From: Verrucomicrobiales bacterium
GTDB taxonomy: Bacteria; Verrucomicrobiota; Verrucomicrobiia; Limisphaerales; J093
Reading direction: 5' to 3'
Assembly: GCA_024233215.1 (NCBI GenBank)
Contig: JACKPW010000002.1
Span: 434,001 to 498,000 of the forward strand
Length of the DNA: 64,000 nt
The translations under genes were made by a program, and so were the position numbers. Position 1 is the stretch's first letter; the number at the start of each line of letters is the position of its first letter. This document shows, piece after piece, positions 1 to 8,700 of this stretch. Under the pieces are notes generated by a model. The model was not told the origin of the DNA and did no database searches. It saw only the letters and a program-made list of their open reading frames with translations.

Positions 1-60
1 CTTCAAGACCGCTGGGTCAAGGTGGTTGTGGGTGTCGGAAATCAGTCCGATGCGTCCCAT
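1..60 (-). CDS. Metallophosphoesterase, YfcE-like (5' end only)
   Basis: The reverse strand opens with ATG at 60 and reads MGRIGLISDTHNH and onward to the window edge without a stop. The GLISDTHNH block is the first metal-binding motif (DxH) of calcineurin-like phosphoesterases of the YfcE/MJ0936 type, which hydrolyse phosphodiesters with two metal ions in the cytoplasm. Only the first 20 residues are visible, so the rest of the active site and the true substrate cannot be judged. The motif at the extreme N terminus with no signal peptide fits this small single-domain family. Confidence 0.72.
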   Translation of the reverse strand, partial: MGRIGLISDTHNHLDPAVLK

Positions 61-101
61 GACAGGATATCCAGGCCCCGCTTAGCCGTGACGATTCAGT
101 G

Positions 102-267
102 AACAACCACTCATGAACACGAATCGACACGAATAGGAGGGGATTTCACCGGAAGGCAGGTTCCGGCCTCCGTCACCACTTGGTCGTCCGCGTGCAGCGG
201 CCGTACCGTTCCTGAAAGCCGCGTTTTCATTCGTGTGTATTGGTGTCTATTCGTGGTTGATTCGCGG
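102..267. repeat. Imperfect inverted word-repeat (AACACGAAT type)
   Basis: Bases 102-137 (AACCACTCATGAACACGAAT and onward to GACACGAATAGG) and bases 228-267 (CATTCGTGTGTATTGGTGTC and onward to TTCGTGGTTGA) are imperfect reverse complements built of short recurring words. They fill the spacer between the phosphoesterase start and the end of the DUF6580 gene. No open frame or clear promoter is seen here. The right arm ends only a few bases from the DUF6580 stop codon. Confidence 0.6.
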
Positions 268-271
268 CGGT

Positions 272-907
272 CTAGGCGCCGGCCTCCTCGGGTTCGGCGT
301 CGGCGGGCTCCTCGGCCTCCTCATCCTCGGTCTCGGGTTCACGATCGAGGGCGGCGCTCAACTTCATGGCGCCGGCGAACAGCCCGGTGAAGAGGCCGCC
401 GCTCATGAGGGTGTTACGAAAGAACTCGAACGTGGGCGGATAGCCGGCGGTGCCCTTGGTGAGCGCGGTGATCCAACCCGCGAGTGTCTTCGTGTATTCC
501 GGGTTGGCGAACGGATTGAAGAACCAGGCCGCCGTGTTGGTGATGAGGTAAAAGAGGATGGCGCCCAGGATGCCGCCGCCCAGCAGTGCGAGCCACGAGG
601 ACTCCGGCTTGAACCACCGTCCGAACGCGATCAGTCCCGCGTAGCAAACGTAGGTCATGAGCATGTGGGGTTGGAACGCGTTGATCCCCTGAAAGAACTG
701 ATAGTAGCCACAAATGACCAGATCCGTTCCGGCGAGCACACCAAGCGGCAGCCACCAGGTCATGCGCCCCGTAAAGTACACGCCGCCGCAAAACAACAGG
801 CCGTACACGGCGCTGAAGTTCGGCGGCATGAGGCCCGGCCAGCGTGTTATCGCAAACACGAGCATCAGCACAACGGGCAGCGCGAGCTTCGGTTTCACGT
901 CCGGCAA
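272..907 (-). CDS. DUF6580-like integral membrane protein
   Basis: 211 residues, mostly hydrophobic, with about five predicted membrane segments and an acidic, low-complexity tail (EPETEDEEAEEPADAEPEEAG). The N-terminal motif RWPGLMPPNFSAVYGLLFCGG is typical of DUF6580, a family compared with the S component of ECF vitamin transporters; no substrate is known. The frame must start at TTG 907, because the codon just upstream is a TGA, or at a GTG three codons later; an ATG at 911 is out of frame. No strong ribosome-binding site is visible. It may be a small transporter or permease subunit, but nothing next to it suggests a partner. Confidence 0.7.
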   Translation of the reverse strand: MPDVKPKLALPVVLMLVFAITRWPGLMPPNFSAVYGLLFCGGVYFTGRMTWWLPLGVLAGTDLVICGYYQFFQGINAFQPHMLMTYVCYAGLIAFGRWFKPESSWLALLGGGILGAILFYLITNTAAWFFNPFANPEYTKTLAGWITALTKGTAGYPPTFEFFRNTLMSGGLFTGLFAGAMKLSAALDREPETEDEEAEEPADAEPEEAGA

Positions 908-1259
908 TCATACCGCACGCAGGAGCGGAGACAAGCCCGTTGCCCGGAGGTGTTGCCCGGCAAAGAGATGCGGGATCGGCGCGGAGGCAGGGGCCGCATT
1001 CTTCGGTGGTTGATTCCCGGGCTGGAACCGATTTCCGGGCAGCTTCCGTTTGACGCATGTTCGCATGCGACTTATTATCGCAATTAGAGAAGACACTGCT
1101 GATGACGGCCTGCCCAAACAACCGTTCACGCGCCCGCAGCAGCCATCCGGCCCTGCCCGCCCTCCCCGGGGGATCTGTCCCGGTGGGTTGCCGGTCTGCG
1201 TTGGTCCGGCCGGATGACCTCCCACGAACGACAACCCGCAGCCACGCCTGTTTCGTCCC
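908..1259. other. 352-bp intergenic region
   Basis: Divergent spacer between the DUF6580 gene and the giant secreted protein. It holds one clear sigma-70-like promoter reading rightward (1050-1078) inside a local AT-rich patch, followed by about 175 nt of probable leader. A small direct/inverted word, GCATGTTCGCATGC, lies within the promoter spacer. No coding potential or RNA gene was recognised. Confidence 0.5.
1050..1078 (+). promoter_or_regulatory. Sigma-70-like promoter of the giant secreted protein
   Basis: TTGACG at 1050-1055, a 17-nt spacer, and TATTAT at 1073-1078. It reads toward the 1,903-residue gene and predicts a transcript start near 1085, giving a leader of about 175 nt. The spacer contains GCATGTTCGCATGC, a partial palindrome that could bind a regulator. 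In this GC-rich sequence such a match with exact spacing is unlikely by chance, but it has not been tested. Confidence 0.6.
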
Positions 1260-4200
1260 GTGAAGATGACTCGAACCTCCGTCATGCTGGAGCGCCTGAA
1301 ACGACGGGTGCTGCGTCAGGGAGCCCACGCGCTCCGAATCCTGCTGGCCGCCTGGCTGGCCAGTCCCGTGGGCCTCCTCGCCGGTGATTTGCGGATCACC
1401 GAGGTGATGGTGGGGGCGGATGGCACGGTGCGGGTGACGCACGACCGCGAGGCGGGTTCCTACTATGTGCTGAAGCGGGGCGAGGACGTGACGGCCATCC
1501 AGAGCGCCGTGGGCGTGGTGGGGGAGGGGGCCGGGCCGAACACGTTTCAATACCACCCGCCGGCCGGCAGCGATCACGAGTTTTTCGTGGTTGAGCAGGT
1601 CCCGGTGGGCGCTCCGTTGGATTCCGACGGGGATGGCATTGACGACCTCTACGAACTGGCGCGGCCGGACTTCCTGGATCCGACGAATCCCAACGATGCC
1701 GCGCTCGACTATGACGGGGACGGCAAGACGAACAAGGAAGAGTACGATGATGGCACCGATCCGGCCTCCGGGGCGGCCCTGACGACGCTTGTCTCGGATC
1801 CGGCAAACGGGGAAACCGGGATCGCGGTGACGCGCGAGACAGTGCTGATGTTCTCCCGGCCGCTGGCTGCGGACGCCACGATTGATGTGAATCGCCTGCA
1901 TGCGACGTTTGGCGGCCAGCGGATCTTGTCGCGGGTGGAGCTGTCCGGGGATCGGCGGACGGCAAGCCTGTTCTACCTGGAACCGTTGCCGGGCGGGGCC
2001 CGGGTCCGGGTGACGCTCGACGGCAACGGGTTGAAGGATGCCTTTGGGCAGGACGTGGATGCGGACAACGACGGCCAGCCCGGCGGGGTTGCGACGATCG
2101 ACTTCGAAACGTTGAGCCTGACGACCCTGGGACACACGGCGGCGATCGGGCGGGTGTTCGCCTCGGAGCTGGTGCCGGGGGCGGGAACCGGGCTGAACTC
2201 GCTGAACCAGCCGCTTGAGGGAGTGATCATCACGCTGGATGGCCGGGAGCAGGATGTGCGCGCCGTGACCGACGAGATGGGGAATTTTACCCTGGAACCC
2301 GTTCCGGCCGGGGAGTTCTTTGTGCACATCGACGGTCGCCAGGCCGTGGGCAGCAACTGGCCGGACGGCGCCTACTACCCGTTCGTGGGCAAGGCCTGGA
2401 GTGCGGTTGCCGGCAAGATGGACAATCTGGCCGGCGGTACCGGTGAGATCTACCTGCCGCTGGTCAAGGCCGGCACGCTGCAGCCCGTCAGCGCGGTGAG
2501 TTCCACGGCGATTGCCTTCCCGGAAGAAGTCGTTCAGGCCAACCCGGATCTGGCCGGCGTGCAGATCGACGTGCCTCCCAATGCCCTGTTCAGTGATGAC
2601 GGCAATCGCGGAGGGCGGGTCGGAATCGCCCCGGTGCCGCCGGACCGCCTGCCCGGCCCCTTGCCCGAGGGCGTCAATTTCCCGCTGGTGATCACCGTGC
2701 AGACCGATGGGGCCTCGAACTTCGATCAACCGGTGCCGGTCCGCTTCCCGAACCTGCCGGATCCCGAGACCGGGGAACTGTTGCCCCCCGGAGCGAAAAG
2801 CGCCCTGTGGAGCTTCGATCACGACACCGGCGAATGGAAGATCGTCGGTTCGATGACCGTCAGCGCGGATGGCAAATACGTGGTCAGCGATCCCGGGCAG
2901 GGGATCGTGAAACCGGGCTGGCATGGGACGCGCCCGGGGACCCGTGGGCGGGGAAGTGTGACGATTTCCATCGGGGACCGCATTCGCCAGGCCCTGTGCG
3001 ACCGGGATCCCAAGTGCGGTCCGAACGCGGTCACCCCCATCGACATGAGCGGCTGGCGGGAAACCGCCGATGGTCCCGGAGGGAACTACGCCTCCCAGGA
3101 GGATTTCCGGCTGTCGACGATGATCTGTTACGATCCGGCGAGCATTGCCTGGCGGATCCGCGCCACCCGCATGTTGTCCGTGGGCCTGATCAACCTGACC
3201 CAGGTGGGCAGCACCGAGCCGAACCCGGTGGTGCCCGGTGGGAATGTCACTGCGGCGAACTATTGCGGGATCATTGCCGACATGTCGGATTACAGCGGCA
3301 ACCCGGGAACCGGCCGGGGCAACTGGCACATGGCGGCCGCTTCGCGGGCTCACGAGTATTACCATCGCGACGTCGATTTCGCCCGCTTCATCAACCCGCG
3401 GTGGCGCGCGGCGGAGCGTCAGATCGAGGCGCTCTCGCTTCCTTGTGAAACGCCCGAGTTCATTGCCCGATGGTACCTCGATCGCGAGGCGAACCGCATT
3501 TTCGCGGACATGAAGGCGAGTTTCTTCCGCGCCTACCGGGCTTGGGTGCCCGTGCACAACTCCCCTCCCTTCAACGACGGGGCCTATCAGACCGGCCAGG
3601 GCGTGCTTGACGGGATGATCACCCGCATCCGGGCCCTGGCGACCGCCCAGGGGTGGGCGCCCTGTCCGGCAGCCGCCGCCCTGGTGGTCGGCCTCACCGG
3701 CATCCCGATCCTCGAAGCGCCGGAAGCGGGTGATCCCTACCTGACAGACCTGGAAGTGACCGCCCCCGTCGCATTGCTCGACGCCGGTGGCAGCGTCCAG
3801 CTCAAGGTGATCGGCACGTACTCGGACGGCAGCACCCAGGATGTCACCGCCGGTGCGACGGGGACCACCTACAACTCGGATCTGCCGGACATTGCCGATG
3901 TGGGCTTGGATGGATTGGTCAAGGCCGTGGCGCCGGGTGTCACCGTGATCAGTGTCCTGCATGAGTCCGGGATGGAACTCCCGATCCTGGGGTACCTCAG
4001 CATCGAGGTGAAGGACCCCAACGATCGTGATGGCGACGGGATGTCGAATGACTACGAAACCGCGAACGGCCTCAACCCGGATGATCCCTCCGACCGTACC
4101 GGCGACCGGGATCGTGACGGGCTCAAGAACTACGACGAAATGCTCGTGGGCAGCCGACCGGATGTGGCGGACACCGATGGGGACGGGAAGAACGACGGGC

Positions 4201-6971
4201 GGGAGGTTCGCGAGGGCAGCGACCCGCTCAGTGACTGGGCGCCTGACGGCGGGCCGGTGACCGGCCTGATCTACTACGTGATCCTGAACATGGAGACCGG
4301 TCAGGTGGAGCAGCGTGGGGTGGCGGGCAGCAACGGGGTGGGACACGAGAACCTCAGCCTGCGGCCGGACACGCTGTATCTCGAGAGCATGCTGCACGCG
4401 GCGTCGCTGACCATCGCGCACGTCAAGTTCACCAGCGGCGAGAACGGCCGTCAGTTCGACCTTCCGGCGATGGTGTTCGAGCAGGACCGCTCCGCGGACA
4501 GTGACGGCGACGGTTTGACCGATGACGCGGAGTTTGTCATCGGGACCGACGTGAACAACCCGGACAGTGACGGCGACGGCATCTGGGACGGGGCGGAGGT
4601 GCAGAACGGCAGTGACCCGCTCGACGGGCTGCCGGTGCGCACCGGCATCCTCGGTTCCGCGGACACCCCCGGTGACGCTGTGGACGTGGCCACCGGCAAC
4701 AATCTGGCGATTGTGGCAAACGGGGGCTCCGGCATCACGGTGTTCAACATCTTCAACCCCGGTTCACCTGTGGCCATCGCCCAGGTCGACACCGAGGGGG
4801 ATGCCCGGGCGGTGTCGAGTGCGACGCCGTTTGTGGCCGTGGCGGATGGTCCCGGGGGGCTGGCGGTGGCGGACATCAGCGATCCCGCGGCGGCGATGCT
4901 CCTGCGCCAGGTGGCGCTGGGAGGGGAGGCCAACTGTGTCACGACGGCCGGTACCGTTGCTTTCCTCGGATTGTCCAACGGCCAGGTGGTTTCGGTGGAC
5001 ATGCTGACCGGCACCGTCCTCGACCGGATTTCACTGGGGGGAGCCGTGCAGGACGTCGCCCTGAGCGGCGACACGCTGTATGCCCTGGTGGTGGGCAAGC
5101 TGTACGCGCTGCCGCTGCTCGAGGGCCAGTTGACCGTGGCGGGCTCGGTGAACTCGCCGGGGTCGACCGGTGCCGGGCGCAAACGACTTCGCCTGTTCCT
5201 TGCCGGGGACAAGGCCTATGCCACGCATACGGCGGGCTACAATATCCTGGATCTCTCGGACCCGCTGGCGCCGACGCTGCTCCAACAGGTGAACACGGCT
5301 CAACGCGGTTGGAAGCAGATCGTGCTGAACGGCAGCGGCGCGGCACTGGCCTGTGTCTCGCCGAACAGCACCCTCGACGGACCGCACCATGTGAGCCTTT
5401 ATGACGTGGGCCCTGAGGGTCTCGGCACCGGGTTTGTGACCGAGTTCGAGACGCCGGGCATCGCGACCGCCGTGAGCCTGTTCAACGGGCTGGCCTACGT
5501 GGCCGACGGGGCGGCCGGTCTCCAGGTCATCAACTTCCTGGCCTTCGACACGCAGCAGCAACCCCCCACGGTTCAGATCGTCTCTCCCGCGGAAGGCGCC
5601 GAGGTCACCGAGGGCACGAGCATCCCGATCATCGTGAACGCCGTGGACGATGTGCAGGTGGCCCGGGTGGAACTGACCCTGGACGGCCGCCGACCGCAGG
5701 TTGACGGCAACTTCCCCTTTGTCTTCTGGGTTCCGGTGCCGCTTCTGTCGGAGGGAAGCGACATGATGCACCTGGAAGTGCGGGCCTCGGATACCGGGGG
5801 CAACACCTCCCCGCCGGCGGAACTCAACCTGACCATTGTGGAGGACAGCATCCCTCCGCGCGTGGTGCGGGTGCTGCCGCAGAACGGGTCGATTGTCGGT
5901 TCCGTGAATGTGCTCACGGCCGCGTTCAGCGAGGCGCTGGATCCGGCCTCCGTGACGCGGCCGGCCTTCCAGCTCATCAGTGCGGGCCCCGACAAGATTC
6001 CGGGGAACGCGGACGACGAGGCCGTGCCTGGCGGCACCCTGTCGTGGCGCGACAGCATCAACACGGCGGTCCTGGAATTCGGTGAACCCCTGCCTCCGAA
6101 CCTCTACCGGGCCGGCATTGTTCCCACGGTGACCGATCTGGCAGGCAACCCGCTGGCGGCCCCCTTCACCTGGTCCTTCCGCGTCTTCAGCCGGGTGGAT
6201 TCCGACTTGGACGGCGTGCCCGACGACCTGGAGCCGCTGCTTGGGATGGACCCGAACAACAGCGATTCGAACGGCAACGGCATTCCCGACGGCATGGAGG
6301 ACAATGACAAGGACGGCCTGATCAACGCCGGCGAAATCCTGCTGGAGCTGGACCCGCTGAACCCGGATTCGGATCAGGACGGCATCAAGGACGGGGACGA
6401 GGATTTTGACGGCGATTACCTGCCGAACAAGACCGAGATCGAGTATGGCACCGACCCGACCTTGTGGGATTCCGATGGCGATGGGTTCAACGACGAATCG
6501 GAACTCTCCTCGGGCAGCGATCCGCTCGATCCCAACTCGACGCCGTTCCAGTTGATCGCGGCCCGGCCTCAGGTCAGCACCGTGCTGGCCGGCATTCCGG
6601 CTCCGGGCGACCTTCTGCCGCTGGGCACGTTCGTAGGGGTTCCCGTGGTTCGGGCCACGGCCACCGGGGTGCCCGGCGCCGACGACCTGCTGCCGTTGGG
6701 AACCACCGTTGCCACACCCGTCCTGCGCATGGTGGCCAGCGGCGTTCCCCAGAACGATGAGGGGTTGCCTCTCGGAACCTTTGTCGGCCAGCCCATTGTC
6801 TCGGCGGTACTGGCCGGTCTGACGCCGGAAGCGCCGCTTCCACCCGGGGCGTTCATTGCCCGTCCGCCGGTCCGCATCAGTGTCGCCGGCTTTGGCGAGG
6901 ACGCTCCCGCCCCCGGGACCACGGTGGGGCTGCCGTGGGTCGGAGTGGGCTTTGAGCCTGAGAATCCATGA
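1260..6971 (+). CDS. Giant secreted modular protein: TSP3 repeats, putative zincin, LVIVD-like propeller, C-terminal 25-residue repeats
   Basis: 1,903 residues. The start is GTG 1260 or, two codons on, ATG 1266; a signal peptide ends near residue 42. Order seen: thrombospondin-3-type calcium loops (121-170, DSDGDGIDD), SbsA/Big_5-like region (about 178-280), CnaB-like fold (about 320-360), a region with HEYYH at 698-702 that could be a zinc metallopeptidase site, Big_2-like domain (828-911), more TSP3 loops (921-1000 and 1079-1122), LVIVD-like beta-propeller repeats (1127-1434), two Ig-like domains (1435-1642), four TSP3 loops (1646-1760), then five degenerate repeats of 23-25 residues with the core LPLGTxV. 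Probably a calcium-stabilised surface or secreted adhesin, with possible protease activity. The third zinc ligand is not obvious. The final repeats match no family I know. Confidence 0.8.
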   Translation: MKMTRTSVMLERLKRRVLRQGAHALRILLAAWLASPVGLLAGDLRITEVMVGADGTVRVTHDREAGSYYVLKRGEDVTAIQSAVGVVGEGAGPNTFQYHPPAGSDHEFFVVEQVPVGAPLDSDGDGIDDLYELARPDFLDPTNPNDAALDYDGDGKTNKEEYDDGTDPASGAALTTLVSDPANGETGIAVTRETVLMFSRPLAADATIDVNRLHATFGGQRILSRVELSGDRRTASLFYLEPLPGGARVRVTLDGNGLKDAFGQDVDADNDGQPGGVATIDFETLSLTTLGHTAAIGRVFASELVPGAGTGLNSLNQPLEGVIITLDGREQDVRAVTDEMGNFTLEPVPAGEFFVHIDGRQAVGSNWPDGAYYPFVGKAWSAVAGKMDNLAGGTGEIYLPLVKAGTLQPVSAVSSTAIAFPEEVVQANPDLAGVQIDVPPNALFSDDGNRGGRVGIAPVPPDRLPGPLPEGVNFPLVITVQTDGASNFDQPVPVRFPNLPDPETGELLPPGAKSALWSFDHDTGEWKIVGSMTVSADGKYVVSDPGQGIVKPGWHGTRPGTRGRGSVTISIGDRIRQALCDRDPKCGPNAVTPIDMSGWRETADGPGGNYASQEDFRLSTMICYDPASIAWRIRATRMLSVGLINLTQVGSTEPNPVVPGGNVTAANYCGIIADMSDYSGNPGTGRGNWHMAAASRAHEYYHRDVDFARFINPRWRAAERQIEALSLPCETPEFIARWYLDREANRIFADMKASFFRAYRAWVPVHNSPPFNDGAYQTGQGVLDGMITRIRALATAQGWAPCPAAAALVVGLTGIPILEAPEAGDPYLTDLEVTAPVALLDAGGSVQLKVIGTYSDGSTQDVTAGATGTTYNSDLPDIADVGLDGLVKAVAPGVTVISVLHESGMELPILGYLSIEVKDPNDRDGDGMSNDYETANGLNPDDPSDRTGDRDRDGLKNYDEMLVGSRPDVADTDGDGKNDGREVREGSDPLSDWAPDGGPVTGLIYYVILNMETGQVEQRGVAGSNGVGHENLSLRPDTLYLESMLHAASLTIAHVKFTSGENGRQFDLPAMVFEQDRSADSDGDGLTDDAEFVIGTDVNNPDSDGDGIWDGAEVQNGSDPLDGLPVRTGILGSADTPGDAVDVATGNNLAIVANGGSGITVFNIFNPGSPVAIAQVDTEGDARAVSSATPFVAVADGPGGLAVADISDPAAAMLLRQVALGGEANCVTTAGTVAFLGLSNGQVVSVDMLTGTVLDRISLGGAVQDVALSGDTLYALVVGKLYALPLLEGQLTVAGSVNSPGSTGAGRKRLRLFLAGDKAYATHTAGYNILDLSDPLAPTLLQQVNTAQRGWKQIVLNGSGAALACVSPNSTLDGPHHVSLYDVGPEGLGTGFVTEFETPGIATAVSLFNGLAYVADGAAGLQVINFLAFDTQQQPPTVQIVSPAEGAEVTEGTSIPIIVNAVDDVQVARVELTLDGRRPQVDGNFPFVFWVPVPLLSEGSDMMHLEVRASDTGGNTSPPAELNLTIVEDSIPPRVVRVLPQNGSIVGSVNVLTAAFSEALDPASVTRPAFQLISAGPDKIPGNADDEAVPGGTLSWRDSINTAVLEFGEPLPPNLYRAGIVPTVTDLAGNPLAAPFTWSFRVFSRVDSDLDGVPDDLEPLLGMDPNNSDSNGNGIPDGMEDNDKDGLINAGEILLELDPLNPDSDQDGIKDGDEDFDGDYLPNKTEIEYGTDPTLWDSDGDGFNDESELSSGSDPLDPNSTPFQLIAARPQVSTVLAGIPAPGDLLPLGTFVGVPVVRATATGVPGADDLLPLGTTVATPVLRMVASGVPQNDEGLPLGTFVGQPIVSAVLAGLTPEAPLPPGAFIARPPVRISVAGFGEDAPAPGTTVGLPWVGVGFEPENP

Positions 6972-7038
6972 CGTCCCGGCGCTGGTTGGCCGGCAATCGC
7001 ATCCTTTGTAACTGAACCAAGCGAACCAAGCAGAGATC

Positions 7039-8196
7039 ATGAAACGAACGCAACCCACCTCCCTTGCCATCCTGGCAACCGTGCTGTCCATGCCCGGCGT
7101 GCTGGCCCAGTTCGATGCGGGCAGCGACGGCAGCGACGGCGCCCTGAACATCCTGGCGAACACGACCACCGTCGCGCCGCCGGACGGCATCTTCAATTTC
7201 ACCACGGTCACCATCGCTTCCGGTGCCCGTTGGGTGATCCTCCCCAACGCGAACGGCACTCCCGTGTATGTGCTCTCGCAGGGCGACGTGGTCATCAATG
7301 GATACCTGGACGTGAACGGTCAAAGGGGCGATGCCGTGAGCGGCGGCCGGGCCGGGGCCGGGGGCTTCCCGGGGGGCAACCCCGGATCCGCCGGGACCCC
7401 GCCCGGCGACGGGCAGGGACCGGGAGGAGGCAAGGGTGGAGCCGGCAGCACGTCGGCGGATGGTGCCGGGGCGGGGGGACATGCCTCCGCGGGTTCCGGC
7501 GGCAACAGCACCAAACACGGCGGGAGCTACGGCAGCGCGCTGCTCATGCCCCCGGAAGGGGGGGCGAGCGGCGGCGGCACGACCGGCACGCCCGGTGACG
7601 GCGGCGGCGGCGGCGGCGGTGCCATCACCATTGCCTCAAACACCCGGATTGCGCTGGATCAGAACGCCCGCGTGGAGGCGATTGGCGGCACCAGCTCCGG
7701 GGGCGCCTACAACGGCGGCGCCGGTGGATCCATCCGATTGGTGGCCCCCAAGGTCGAGGGGAGCGGTCAGCTTTACAGCTACGGGCAGGGGGGAGGCGGA
7801 CACGGCCGGAATCGCGTCGACACCACGGATCGGACGAACCTGGCCCTTCGTTACAACCGGGGGGAATACACCACGATCGGCTCCATGATGGTCGTTCGGC
7901 CCGATCCGTTCCCCCGGCTCGATGTCATCCAGGCCGCGGGCACGGACATCCCATTGGGCTCGGGGCCGGTTCAGGTGCTTCTCCCATTCGGTGCCGACCC
8001 GAATGTCAGCGTGATGGTGCAGGCCACGGACTTCAATGCCGTGGTGCCGATTCGGTTGGTGCTCACGCCGGACAACGGGCCCGGCACGAGTTATGACGCC
8101 GAAATCGACAATGCCTCCGACAACCCGGCCACCACCACGGTGAACGTCACCCTCCCGATCAACACCCAGACCACGATCCGCGTGTGGACCCGTTGA
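7039..8196 (+). CDS. Glycine-rich secreted surface protein
   Basis: 385 residues with a signal peptide (cleavage near LAQ, residue 24). The N-terminal part (DGSDGALNI, then FNFTTVTIASGARW) and the phrase YVLSQGDVVINGYLDVNG belong to a recurrent secreted family with beta-solenoid-like strands. It is followed by a long Gly/Ala/Ser-rich stretch (about residues 95-240, including a run of seven glycines) and a hydrophilic beta-rich C-terminal part. It lies 67 nt after the giant protein on the same strand, so the two may be co-transcribed, and a terminator-like hairpin follows at 8310. A structural role in the cell surface or matrix is likely; no catalytic motif is seen. Confidence 0.7.
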   Translation: MKRTQPTSLAILATVLSMPGVLAQFDAGSDGSDGALNILANTTTVAPPDGIFNFTTVTIASGARWVILPNANGTPVYVLSQGDVVINGYLDVNGQRGDAVSGGRAGAGGFPGGNPGSAGTPPGDGQGPGGGKGGAGSTSADGAGAGGHASAGSGGNSTKHGGSYGSALLMPPEGGASGGGTTGTPGDGGGGGGGAITIASNTRIALDQNARVEAIGGTSSGGAYNGGAGGSIRLVAPKVEGSGQLYSYGQGGGGHGRNRVDTTDRTNLALRYNRGEYTTIGSMMVVRPDPFPRLDVIQAAGTDIPLGSGPVQVLLPFGADPNVSVMVQATDFNAVVPIRLVLTPDNGPGTSYDAEIDNASDNPATTTVNVTLPINTQTTIRVWTR

Positions 8197-8232
8197 GGCT
8201 TCCCGCGCAGGGCGCAGCATTGCCGGCACTGC

Positions 8233-8309
8233 TGTAGCCGCCGCCGTCAGTCGGCGCCCATCAATTCGAGAGGAAATCCAAGCTCGCGGACTGAAGTCCG
8301 CGGCCATCG
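8233..8309. repeat. Family-A dispersed palindromic repeat (two degenerate units)
   Basis: GTAGCCGCCGCCGTCAGTCG at 8233 and a second unit, CTCGCGGACTGAAGTCCGCG, ending at about 8303. The same unit type, with consensus close to GTAGCCGCGGACGTCAG and often in inverted pairs, recurs at 30190-30257 and three times in 50187-50484. The positions are always intergenic, as for REP/BIME sequences. Confidence 0.65.
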
Positions 8310-8336
8310 ACCGGGCCGTTGCCACGACGGCCCGGT
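8310..8336. terminator. Hairpin terminator between convergent genes
   Basis: A perfect 10-bp stem: ACCGGGCCGT at 8310-8319, a 7-nt loop, and ACGGCCCGGT at 8327-8336. It is followed on the plus strand by the mixed T-rich stretch TTGCATTT. It sits between the glycine-rich protein (plus) and the 80-residue gene (minus), so it could end transcription from either side; the T tract is weak. Confidence 0.6.
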
Positions 8337-8358
8337 TTGCATTTCGGACCGGTCCCGC

Positions 8359-8601
8359 TCAGGCCGCCTTCTTTTCCAGGCGATGCCGGTAGATGCGCTT
8401 GATCCGGTTGCAGTCGTCGAGTGTTCGTTTGCCCTCGTCGTTCTCCCAAACCTCGTCAAACGCTGGCTGCTTCGGCTCCGCCCGGAGTTTCTTCTCCGAC
8501 AGGATGTCGCCTTTGTCGTTGCACTCGAGTTCCAGAAACCGCGCCGGCTCCGTGGGCGCGAAGCGGTTTCGCAGGATGACCAAGACCGTCCGTTTCTTCA
8601 T
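8359..8601 (-). CDS. Small conserved-looking cytoplasmic protein, function unknown
   Basis: 80 residues starting MKKRTVLVILRNRFAPTEPA, with a charged, lysine-rich C terminus. No signal peptide, membrane segment or known motif. It has balanced composition and an ATG start, and it is bounded by a hairpin downstream, so it looks like a real gene rather than a chance frame. The family is not recognised. Its pattern of short beta strand, acidic middle and basic helix does not point to a specific job. Confidence 0.5.
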   Translation of the reverse strand: MKKRTVLVILRNRFAPTEPARFLELECNDKGDILSEKKLRAEPKQPAFDEVWENDEGKRTLDDCNRIKRIYRHRLEKKAA

Positions 8602-8700
8602 TGCAGCATTCGGTCGACGGGGTTGCCCGCCGCAAGTTCACTTTCTGCCGCCAACCGTGCCGGGGCCGGGGGGCGACAGGCAATCCGATTCTTGCCAGCT

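Noticed and set aside
414..4421. 1,335-codon open frame on the minus strand
   Set aside because: It runs opposite the giant secreted protein and the DUF6580 gene; its translation is Arg/His/Pro/Gly-rich with no domain, as expected for the reverse frame of GC-rich coding DNA.
5031..7298. 755-codon open frame on the minus strand
   Set aside because: It lies opposite TSP3 and propeller coding sequence; no domain, and the plus-strand product has clear families.
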